Of a DNA stretch of 7,865 bases, positions 1-4,979 are shown piece after piece. Source of the DNA: Clostridia bacterium. Lineage in GTDB: Bacteria; Bacillota_A; Clostridia; Oscillospirales; CAG-272. Numbering within the stretch: the first letter of the stretch is position 1; every line of letters starts with the position of its first letter. A model generated the notes under the pieces. It did no database searches. It saw nothing but the letters and a program-made list of their open reading frames with translations, and was not told where the DNA came from. Made by a program: the position numbers and the translations under genes. The DNA is taken from positions 1 to 7,865 of the forward strand of contig JAFTHF010000055.1 of the NCBI GenBank assembly GCA_017457545.1, in the 5' to 3' direction.

Positions 1-999
1 AGGGCGCAGACAGAGGATGCTGCCATTATTGAAATGGGCATAACCTACACACGTATATGCCTTATCGGTTCATTCGGATTTTTCATTCAGGTATGCTTTG
101 AAAAGCTACTTCAGTCTACTGCCAAGACAGGACTTTCAATGGTTACGCAGGTGGTGGGCGCAGTTATTAATATAATCCTTGACCCTGTGTTTATTTTCGG
201 TTATTTTGGCTTACCGGCTATGGGTGTTGCCGGTGCTGCCCTTGCTACTGTTATCGGACAGATTGTAGGCGCAATCGTAGGTCTTGTATTTCAGCTTAAG
301 TGTAATAAGGAAGTAAAAATTCATATTAAAAATATCCGTCCTGATCCCACTATCCTAAAGGAAATTTACAGGGTTGGCTTACCCTCTATTATAATGCAAT
401 CAATCGGCTCTGTTATGACCTTTGGTATGAATACAATTCTTATGGGTCTTACATCTACTGCCGCTGCGGTATTCGGAGTTTACTTTAAGCTTCAAAGCTT
501 TGTATTTATGCCTACCTTCGGTCTTAACAATGCGCTGATTCCTATTATCTCATATAATTTCGGTGCAAAAAACAGAGATAGAGTTAAGCATACTATTAAG
601 CTTACTATTATTACCGCAGTTTCAATTATGCTTTTCGGACTTGCCCTCTTTGAGCTTGCACCAAATCTGCTGCTATCAATGTTTAATGCATCTGATAATA
701 TGCTTTCTATCGGCAGCGTGGCGCTTCGCATTATTGCATCCCACTTCCTCCTTGCAGGCTTCAATATTATTGCCAGCTCCGTATTTCAGGCAATTGGCAA
801 TCCACTTATCAGCCTTATAGTTTCTGTCAGCCGTCAGCTTTTGGTTCTTCTTCCCGTTGCGTTTCTTCTCTCCCTTTCGGGTAAGGTGGGGCTTGTATGG
901 CTTGCATTCCCCATTGCTGAGATAGTGTCCTTTGTGCTTTGCGTTATCTTCTTAATTAAAACCATGAAAAGAGCAAACGCCATTATGGCAATTAAATAA
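1..999 (+). CDS. MATE-family multidrug/toxin efflux transporter, 5'-truncated by window edge
   Basis: This is the C-terminal 332 residues of a polytopic membrane exporter. The frame is open from base 1 (RAQTEDAAIIEMGITYTR...), so the ATG at 34 is internal and not a start. The usual MATE length is about 450 residues, so roughly the first quarter is missing. About eight or nine hydrophobic segments can be seen, including the typical 'ILDPVFIFGYFGLPAMGVAGAALATV' type region (quoted as family resemblance around bases 175-260), a 'GLPSIIMQSIGSV' segment beginning the second half (about 375), and 'LNNALIPIISYNFGAKN' (about 523-570), which matches the conserved ISYNxGAKN loop of MATE proteins. Known family role: Na+- or H+-coupled export of cationic drugs and metabolites across the cytoplasmic membrane. 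The substrate here cannot be told. It ends at a strong hairpin terminator and converges on the lexA operon. Family assignment is confident; substrate is not. Confidence 0.93.
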   Translation, partial: RAQTEDAAIIEMGITYTRICLIGSFGFFIQVCFEKLLQSTAKTGLSMVTQVVGAVINIILDPVFIFGYFGLPAMGVAGAALATVIGQIVGAIVGLVFQLKCNKEVKIHIKNIRPDPTILKEIYRVGLPSIIMQSIGSVMTFGMNTILMGLTSTAAAVFGVYFKLQSFVFMPTFGLNNALIPIISYNFGAKNRDRVKHTIKLTIITAVSIMLFGLALFELAPNLLLSMFNASDNMLSIGSVALRIIASHFLLAGFNIIASSVFQAIGNPLISLIVSVSRQLLVLLPVAFLLSLSGKVGLVWLAFPIAEIVSFVLCVIFLIKTMKRANAIMAIK

Positions 1000-1003
1000 A
1001 ACA

Positions 1004-1034
1004 ACAAAAGAGGTTGCGTGGCAACCTCTTTTGT
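1004..1034. terminator. Bidirectional intrinsic terminator between MATE gene and lexA operon
   Basis: A perfect 14-bp stem (arms 1004-1017 and 1021-1034, ACAAAAGAGGTTGC and its complement) with a 3-nt GTG loop lies 5 bp after the MATE stop codon. The distal arm ends in TTTTGT for the rightward transcript. On the other strand the stem is followed by a U-rich GTTTTATTTAAT. It can therefore end both the MATE transcript and the leftward lexA operon transcript, whose last gene stops at 1070. Confidence 0.88.
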
Positions 1035-1069
1035 CATATTAAGGAAAAACAAATGAAAAGCTTCATTTA

Positions 1070-1678
1070 TTAGAAATTGGTAGCAGCTACAAGCTTGCCT
1101 GTGCGAAAGCTGTCGGAGTACACGGCTTCTCTTTTCTTTGCTGTGCTTTTTCTTGCGAAGCGAGAAAGAAATCTGTCAAGGGAGGAAACCTCCTTTACCC
1201 TTTTATCACACTTTTCTGTAAGGAGCCAAGGAAGAGTGTCACACCAGAAGCGAACACAAATGCAATTTTCAGGCATATTTTCGGGGATATCGGCGTTGGG
1301 GTCAGAGGGGAGTTGAAACTCGAAACGGAAGGAGCCGATTTTTACAGAATGATTTTTTGTAAAGGCAACAAGTCCGTTTTCAATAAGCTCCTCAATAGTT
1401 ACAGTTGGCTGATGAGGTGTGCTTACATACTCACCGAAAATGAAGTAGTAGCCACTTGTGGGAACGGCTTTACCGTTCTTCATACCAAGGCTCTTAACAT
1501 ATGCGCACTTAGGGTCAATGCCGATGGAATCGAAAAACTCTCTTTCCTCTCTTGTAAGCATATCACAGTAAACTCTGAAGTTTCTTGCGAACTTGTCTGT
1601 GGGCATTGAAAATGCATCATAGTACATTTTGGTTTTTAAGATGTTTGCGTTTATTTTCCATTCACCGTACTGAATCAT
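1070..1678 (-). CDS. Conserved-looking protein of unknown function, second gene of the lexA operon
   Basis: I do not recognise this 202-residue protein. The ATG at 1678 is preceded by TAAGGAGATATT, a strong ribosome site that starts immediately after the lexA stop codon (12 bp between genes), so cotranscription with lexA and probably translational coupling are expected. It has no signal peptide or membrane segment and is likely cytosolic. The N-terminal third is helical and charged (residues 27-50). A central part is aromatic and probably beta-rich (GYYFIFGEY at 76-84, SFRFEFQLP at 116-124, then CICVRFWCDTLPWLL at 139-153). The tail from about 165 is strongly basic (RFLSRFARKSTAKKREA). There are six cysteines (38, 58, 139, 141, 146, 157), with no clear zinc-knuckle spacing. 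By position it is a candidate DNA-damage-response gene; that is inference only. The coding call is well supported by ribosome site, length and operon position; the function is unknown. Confidence 0.85.
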   Translation of the reverse strand: MIQYGEWKINANILKTKMYYDAFSMPTDKFARNFRVYCDMLTREEREFFDSIGIDPKCAYVKSLGMKNGKAVPTSGYYFIFGEYVSTPHQPTVTIEELIENGLVAFTKNHSVKIGSFRFEFQLPSDPNADIPENMPENCICVRFWCDTLPWLLTEKCDKRVKEVSSLDRFLSRFARKSTAKKREAVYSDSFRTGKLVAATNF

Positions 1679-1690
1679 AATATCTCCTTA

Positions 1691-2302
1691 TTAAAGTACA
1701 TCCTTGATTACCTTAACAGCTATACCCTGAATGGTAAGCTGACTTGGGTAAAAATCTCTTCTTTCGCCTGTGTATGTAGAGTTCTCTGCGTGAAGTCTGA
1801 CTCTGCCGTTTTCCTTAAAGTATCTTTTAAGGGTGCTTCCCTTTTCCGTCAGGCAAACTACAATCTTACCGGAGGGAGCAATATTTGTCTTCTTTATAAG
1901 CACTAAATCCCCGGACTCGATTCCTATATCTATCATAGAGTCACCGGAGGCACGGAGCAGATAGCTTTCTCCTTTCACCCAATCATCGGGTATTGCCACA
2001 TAGCCCTCTATATATTCCTCCTCGTCCTCCTCACTACCACAGGGGATAGCGCCGAGAATGGGAGTGCGAGTAAAGGACACCTTCATATCATCCTGTCCCT
2101 TTACACTTAAAGTGCCCTTGCCGTTATATCTGATAACTCCTCTTTCCTTAAGGGTCATTAAGTATCTGTACCCTACGGAGTTGGTCATATCCATATAAGC
2201 AAGTATGTCCTTGAACTTAGGGGATTCACCATTATGCTCTACTATATATTTATTTATGAACTCTGCCATTTTATTCAATTTTTCTTCATTTAACAGCTTC
2301 AT
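1691..2302 (-). CDS. lexA: LexA-type SOS repressor (S24 autopeptidase), start corrected to ATG at 2302
   Basis: Transcriptional repressor of the DNA-damage (SOS) regulon; in the family, RecA filaments on single-stranded DNA stimulate self-cleavage. With the ATG at 2302 it is 203 residues, normal for LexA. Residues 10-57 form a winged-helix DNA-binding domain (GESPKFKDILAYMDMTNSV..., then ...LKERGVIR), a hinge follows, and the C-terminal S24 domain carries the self-cleavage site in AIPCGSEEDEEEYIEGYVAIP, the catalytic Ser122 (ASGDSMIDIGIESGD) and Lys159 (STLKRYF). The scissile pair would be Cys88-Gly89 rather than the usual Ala-Gly. The recognition helix differs from the common 'SSSTVHGHL' form. 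A TTG 15 bases further upstream (2317) is in frame but has no ribosome site; AAAGAGGT at 2307-2314 sits correctly for 2302. It is first in an operon with the unknown gene at 1070-1678, and a candidate self-operator lies over its promoter start. Could be a LexA-like paralogue, but all catalytic features are present. Confidence 0.9.
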   Translation of the reverse strand: MKLLNEEKLNKMAEFINKYIVEHNGESPKFKDILAYMDMTNSVGYRYLMTLKERGVIRYNGKGTLSVKGQDDMKVSFTRTPILGAIPCGSEEDEEEYIEGYVAIPDDWVKGESYLLRASGDSMIDIGIESGDLVLIKKTNIAPSGKIVVCLTEKGSTLKRYFKENGRVRLHAENSTYTGERRDFYPSQLTIQGIAVKVIKDVL

Positions 2303-2306
2303 AATT

Positions 2307-2314
2307 ACCTCTTT
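2307..2314 (-). promoter_or_regulatory. Ribosome binding site that decides the lexA start
   Basis: Reading leftward, AAAGAGGT is followed by AATT and then ATG at 2302. The longer frame would begin with TTG at 2317, which lies upstream of this site and has only TTATAACTTCCGTT before it, with no Shine-Dalgarno match. The spacing supports Met at 2302. Confidence 0.75.
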
Positions 2315-2327
2315 CAAAACGGAAGTT

Positions 2328-2352
2328 ATAAAAGAACTTGAACTTCTTTTAT
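2328..2352. promoter_or_regulatory. Candidate LexA operator over the lexA start site (site A)
   Basis: A 25-bp inverted repeat has perfect 9-bp arms ATAAAAGAA (2328-2336) and TTCTTTTAT (2344-2352) around a 7-bp spacer CTTGAAC. It begins 3 bp downstream of the lexA -10 hexamer and covers the predicted +1, the ideal place for a repressor. It does not match the Bacillus-type GAAC-N4-GTTC box, in keeping with the divergent recognition helix of this LexA. The same half-sites recur at 2466-2507. Identification as the LexA operator is inference from position and symmetry. Confidence 0.6.
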
Positions 2353-2355
2353 TCC

Positions 2356-2384
2356 ATTATACCAGTGTTTTTTACATTTGTCAA
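2356..2384 (-). promoter_or_regulatory. lexA operon promoter (near-consensus sigma-70/SigA type)
   Basis: On the minus strand, a perfect -35 TTGACA (2379-2384) is separated by exactly 17 bp from a perfect -10 TATAAT (2356-2361), with an upstream TGG giving an extended -10. The start is expected near 2349, leaving a leader of about 47 nt. Such a strong promoter makes sense under tight repression by the overlapping inverted repeat. Confidence 0.9.
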
Positions 2385-2399
2385 TAGGCAAATTTCGAT

Positions 2400-2421
2400 T
2401 TTTTCGCCTGTTTTTCGCCTG
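2400..2421. repeat. 11-bp perfect tandem repeat upstream of lexA promoter
   Basis: TTTTTCGCCTG occurs twice head to tail (2400-2410 and 2411-2421), starting 16 bp upstream of the lexA -35 box. Its role is unknown. It could be an activator or repressor site or chance slippage. It is too short and too few-copied for a CRISPR array. Confidence 0.7.
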
Positions 2422-2441
2422 TTGTCCGTTTCTTAGGACAA
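2422..2441. repeat. Small inverted repeat in lexA upstream region
   Basis: TTGTCC (2422-2427) and GGACAA (2436-2441) form a 6-bp stem with an 8-nt loop, directly abutting the tandem repeat at 2400-2421. It has no U-tract and does not look like a terminator. It may be a protein-binding site; no function can be assigned. Confidence 0.4.
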
Positions 2442-2465
2442 TAAAACGACAAAAAGCGAACATTT

Positions 2466-2507
2466 ACTTCTTTTATTATTAAAAAGAAGTTCTTTTATAA
2501 AAGAAGT
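2466..2507. promoter_or_regulatory. Second cluster of lexA-operator half-sites (site B)
   Basis: TTCTTTTAT occurs at 2468-2476 and 2490-2498 and its complement ATAAAAGAA at 2497-2505. Together they make a perfect 16-bp palindrome TTCTTTTATAAAAGAA (2490-2505) and an 11-bp outer inverted repeat (ACTTCTTTTAT at 2466-2476 with ATAAAAGAAGT at 2497-2507). The 19-bp AAAAGAAGTTCTTTTATAA at 2482-2500 equals the minus strand of site A (2326-2350), except that site A has a second AAGTTC hexamer. It lies about 140 bp upstream of the lexA start and just beyond the terminator of the XRE gene. No gene with an obvious promoter here was found. Confidence 0.5.
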
Positions 2508-2515
2508 AAAAACAA

Positions 2516-2542
2516 AAAAGGAGAGAAAAAATCTCTCCTTTT
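2516..2542 (-). terminator. Intrinsic terminator of the XRE-TPR regulator gene
   Basis: An 11-bp perfect stem (AAAAGGAGAGA at 2516-2526, TCTCTCCTTTT at 2532-2542) with a 5-nt loop lies 6 bp after the stop codon of the leftward gene at 2549. The minus strand continues as a T-rich run (TTTTTTGTTTTTACTTC), a good intrinsic terminator. It separates this gene from the lexA regulatory region. Confidence 0.88.
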
Positions 2543-2548
2543 ATTTTA

Positions 2549-3619
2549 TTATCTGTACTTTTCAAGCATTGCAACATACTCGGGGTTTTTCATAAGCTCA
2601 GCGCGTCTGCCACCTGTTCCATTCGAAAGATGTCTTATTCTCCAAGCAAAAAGGTTCTTTCTCATTTCTTCGCCATAACGGTCAAAGGCGCGATTTAAGC
2701 TTTCATTCTTTCCTCTCTGCTCCTCAAGAAGCTTTGTAACATACAAGCTCTTATCAGTAACCTTGACAACCTGCTTATCTGTTCCGCCTCGATAAAAAAG
2801 ATCGTTAGCCATTCTGCCAATAAAAGATTCTGCCAACATCAAGAAAAATCCTTCCTCGGTTTTTTCGAATGCATTTATCATAAGATTACAGTAACAAATA
2901 GCACGTTCTGTCTTATCTTCCATATTAAGTTCAGGATTAAAGAACAATGTTCTGCCAAGCTTATCTGCCGCAAAATCCACAAGCTCATACATATTCTTCT
3001 GAACATAGAAATAGTATTCGTCCGTATCCTTAGCAAAAAGCTGTTCTGTCTTTTGCTCACTTGTAGTATACCAATCTGCAAATTTTTCCTTGTAGATTTT
3101 AAGCGCCTCATCGGTCTTTCCCTCTGCATGAAGAATCTTAGCACGCATATTCCACGCATTAAGGCGAAGTCCTTCCTCTGTACAACCTTCAAGAATCCTA
3201 TCGCAGATTGCAAGAAATTCCTCCTTGTGCTCCAAAAGAACCTTTGGGTCATTATCTGCCAAGTCGCCGCCCACATTCCACATATAGTAGTGCATAATCC
3301 AATAATCATTAGGGTAATCGTGATATGCCTTAATAATGATTTCACGTCCCTTGCTATCATTCCAATGCTTTCTGTAAAGCTCCTTAACCTCTTCTATCTC
3401 GGTCTGCATTTTCTCCTTGTCATAGCCCATAAGCTCGTCAAGTGTTACACCAAAATAATAGGCAAGAGGCTGAAGAAGGGTAATATCCGGATAGGTTTCC
3501 CCTCTCTCCCATTTGCTAACAGCTGCACAGGTCACATTCATAGCCTCGGAAAGCTGCTCCTGTGTAATTCCCTTTCCTATGCGCAAGCGCTTAATATTTG
3601 CGCCAATAGTGATTTTCAT
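2549..3619 (-). CDS. XRE-family HTH regulator with long helical (TPR-like) C-terminal domain
   Basis: A 356-residue cytosolic DNA-binding protein. Residues 3-66 are a Cro/CI-type helix-turn-helix (IGANIKRLRIGKGITQEQL, then VSKWERGETYPDI and LAYYFGVTLDELMGYD). Residues about 70-356 are almost wholly helical, with repeated helix pairs such as RLNAWNMRAKILHAEGKTDEALKIY (around 155-180), which resembles TPR units. In related regulators such domains bind peptides or partner proteins; the ligand here is unknown. Met at 3619 is chosen over the ATG at 3625, because GGAGG at 3627-3631 is only 1 nt from the latter but 7 nt from the former. It has its own promoter and terminator and is a single-gene unit, divergent from another XRE gene at 3961. 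Typical of Clostridia; the HTH call is firm, the TPR call moderate, the regulon unknown. Confidence 0.9.
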   Translation of the reverse strand: MKITIGANIKRLRIGKGITQEQLSEAMNVTCAAVSKWERGETYPDITLLQPLAYYFGVTLDELMGYDKEKMQTEIEEVKELYRKHWNDSKGREIIIKAYHDYPNDYWIMHYYMWNVGGDLADNDPKVLLEHKEEFLAICDRILEGCTEEGLRLNAWNMRAKILHAEGKTDEALKIYKEKFADWYTTSEQKTEQLFAKDTDEYYFYVQKNMYELVDFAADKLGRTLFFNPELNMEDKTERAICYCNLMINAFEKTEEGFFLMLAESFIGRMANDLFYRGGTDKQVVKVTDKSLYVTKLLEEQRGKNESLNRAFDRYGEEMRKNLFAWRIRHLSNGTGGRRAELMKNPEYVAMLEKYR

Positions 3620-3625
3620 AATCAT

Positions 3626-3632
3626 ACCTCCG
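3626..3632 (-). promoter_or_regulatory. Ribosome binding site that decides the XRE-TPR start
   Basis: CGGAGGT (minus strand) directly abuts the ATG at 3625, too close for initiation there, and lies 7 nt from the in-frame ATG at 3619. Translation most likely starts at 3619, giving MKITIGANIK... . Confidence 0.8.
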
Positions 3633-3669
3633 TTAAATTAACAGTAAGCCGACGTCTGCTTCTGAATAC

Positions 3670-3698
3670 ATTATATCACATAAAGCATACGATTAAAG
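3670..3698 (-). promoter_or_regulatory. Promoter of the XRE-TPR regulator
   Basis: On the minus strand, TATAAT (3670-3675) is preceded by TGA, forming an extended -10. The -35 at 17 bp is weak (CTTTAA, 3693-3698). The start is expected near 3663, giving a leader of about 44 nt. Confidence 0.65.
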
Positions 3699-3775
3699 GC
3701 ATTGTTAGGAAACATAATATTAACTTATGGTTTAAAAAATATATTGTTGCTATATTTTAATTTTTCACTTTTACG

Positions 3776-3912
3776 AATAGAACTCCCCCACTCACCACGT
3801 GAGAGCCCCCTTAAAGAGGGAGCCTTACCTGTTGTCCTATGATAGGACATCATCAATACAACTCTCAGTTGTAATAAACCACATCGGGTAAAAATCGCGT
3901 CGCTTCCCTTTT
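3776..3912. repeat. Interspersed palindromic repeat element (REP/MITE-like), boundaries approximate
   Basis: A GC-rich block set in AT-rich flanks consists of successive hairpins: CTCAC/GTGAG (3791-3803), GCCCCCTT/GAGGGAGC with one mismatch and one wobble pair (3805-3823), the perfect palindrome TGTCCTATGATAGGACA (3833-3849), and ACAACT/AGTTGT with a 3-nt loop (3858-3872). The core with CCCCC...CACGTGAGAG...AAAGAGGGAGCC resembles non-coding repeats scattered in many clostridial gut genomes; this is recalled resemblance, not a search. No transposase, terminal inverted repeats or target duplication could be delimited, so the ends are my estimate. Its minus-strand open frame (3725-3922) has no ribosome site and is judged non-coding. 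It fills most of the 341-bp divergent gap between the two XRE genes. Confidence 0.6.
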
Positions 3913-3923
3913 TGATTTGCATA

Positions 3924-3932
3924 TGTTATAAT
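3924..3932 (+). promoter_or_regulatory. Extended -10 promoter of the XRE-methyltransferase gene
   Basis: TGTTATAAT combines a perfect TATAAT (3927-3932) with the TGn extension. At 17 bp upstream the -35 position reads TTCCCT, poor, and lies at the right end of the palindromic repeat. The transcript would start near 3939. AAGGAG at 3947-3952 is the ribosome site, 8 nt from the ATG at 3961. Confidence 0.65.
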
Positions 3933-3960
3933 AAAATCAGCAAAGAAAGGAGCAATTCTT

Positions 3961-4938
3961 ATGATAAACAAAATTCATTTTGGAAAAAGGTTAGCTTCGC
4001 TGAGAAGAAAATTAGGAATAACACAAACAGAACTGTCGGAAAGGCTATTTGTAACACCTCAAGCTGTATCTAAATGGGAATGCGGCGCGGCTCTGCCTGA
4101 TATTGAAATATTACTTGAACTGTCCCATATTTTTAAAATATCTATAAATAACCTTTTAGAGGATGCCGACACATTAATGGAGCTTACCGGTAAAGCAATC
4201 AACGATGACGGAATAACATATTTTGTTCCCGAGCAAGAAAGAGCTCATTATTTACCTTGGGCTAATGATATAGTAAATCAAAAATGGGTATCGAGAAATT
4301 GGAAATCCGCGCTGAATCCAAATGATTTTATGGACAGTGTAGGTAAAATAATTGCTGATGAGGGCGGAATAATCCTCGAAATAGGTGCTGGTCCCGGCGG
4401 TGGCTTTATGCCTTATATTTTAAAAAGTGACCCAAATTCCACAATTATAATAAACGATATTTCTCCAACTGTTGTAAGGGAATGGAAAGGTTTTTTAGAT
4501 AAGACTCTTGATTCACCCAACATATATTATTCTGTTTTTAATTTTTGTAATATGCCATTCAAAGATAATTCTATAGATATTATTTCAGATGGTGGCGGTA
4601 TAGAAAATACTCATAGCGGAGACAGGACTAAAGCCCTTAAGGAAGCATATCGCGTTTTAAAACCTGGCGGATTACTTGTAACCGCCACAGGATATGTTAA
4701 TAAAGAAACATTTGCTGATATACCTAAGTCTGCTCAAGAAATATTAATGCAAAAACGCCCTGATGTATTTGAAGATTTATATGAGGATACTATACTTGCC
4801 GGATTTAAAAAAATCGACAGTGTAATTAGCGGCTGTTGGTATACAAATGATGATGACAGTACCATTGCCGACTTGGCTCGTTCTCTTGGCATCAACATAA
4901 AATTCACTAGTTATGTAAGATATTGCAGAAAAGAGTAA
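3961..4938 (+). CDS. XRE DNA-binding domain fused to class I SAM-dependent methyltransferase
   Basis: A 325-residue two-domain cytosolic protein. Residues 5-67 are an XRE helix-turn-helix (FGKRLASLRRKLGITQTEL, VSKWECGAALPDI, ...ISINNLLED), followed by a linker to about 95. Residues about 98-325 are a Rossmann methyltransferase: motif I ILEIGAGPGGGFM (138-150), an acidic motif II end IIINDISP with Asp166 (162-169), a post-motif NMPFKDNSIDIISDGGGIEN (197-216), and a late EAYRVLKPGGLLV strand (228-240) as in Methyltransf_11-type small-molecule enzymes. No DNA-methylase NPPY/DPPY catalytic motif or target-recognition domain is visible, so a restriction-modification role is unlikely. The substrate is unknown; the HTH could make it a self-regulated enzyme. 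Codons are richer in TTA, ATA and AAA than in adjacent genes, hinting at acquisition, and a repeat element lies directly upstream. The start has a good ribosome site. Single-gene unit with its own terminator. Confidence 0.93.
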   Translation: MINKIHFGKRLASLRRKLGITQTELSERLFVTPQAVSKWECGAALPDIEILLELSHIFKISINNLLEDADTLMELTGKAINDDGITYFVPEQERAHYLPWANDIVNQKWVSRNWKSALNPNDFMDSVGKIIADEGGIILEIGAGPGGGFMPYILKSDPNSTIIINDISPTVVREWKGFLDKTLDSPNIYYSVFNFCNMPFKDNSIDIISDGGGIENTHSGDRTKALKEAYRVLKPGGLLVTATGYVNKETFADIPKSAQEILMQKRPDVFEDLYEDTILAGFKKIDSVISGCWYTNDDDSTIADLARSLGINIKFTSYVRYCRKE

Positions 4939-4968
4939 AAAACGCAAGGCAGTTTGCCTTGCGTTTTT
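4938..4968. terminator. Bidirectional terminator between XRE-methyltransferase and nagB
   Basis: A perfect 14-bp stem AAAAACGCAAGGCA (4938-4951) pairs with 4955-4968 around a 3-nt loop, starting in the stop codon of the rightward gene. The rightward arm ends in TTTTT, and the leftward reading also ends in TTTTT, so it can serve the nagB transcript, which stops at 4980. Confidence 0.9.
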
Positions 4969-4979
4969 ATGTGGTTAAA

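Noticed and set aside
2328..2352. Canonical Bacillus-type LexA box GAAC-N4-GTTC
   Set aside because: The sequence GAACTTGAAC is a direct, not inverted, repeat of GAAC; the symmetry lies in the ATAAAAGAA arms instead.
2400..2421. Possible start of a CRISPR-like array
   Set aside because: Only two 11-bp units without spacers; no cas genes.
2516..2542. Rightward terminator or attenuator for lexA
   Set aside because: lexA is transcribed leftward from 2349; the hairpin sits 6 bp past the stop codon of the XRE-TPR gene with a T-tract on the minus strand, so it terminates that gene.
3053..3760. A 235-codon rightward open frame opposite the XRE-TPR gene
   Set aside because: Antisense to a well-supported gene; Cys/Ile/Leu-rich low-quality protein, running through the divergent promoter.
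3725..3922. A 65-codon leftward frame across the palindromic repeat
   Set aside because: It is the chance translation of hairpin-rich repeat sequence, without a ribosome site.
3961..4938. Restriction-modification DNA methylase
   Set aside because: No NPPY/DPPY or Pro-Cys catalytic motif, no target-recognition domain and no neighbouring restriction gene; the late LKPGG motif fits small-molecule-type methyltransferases.
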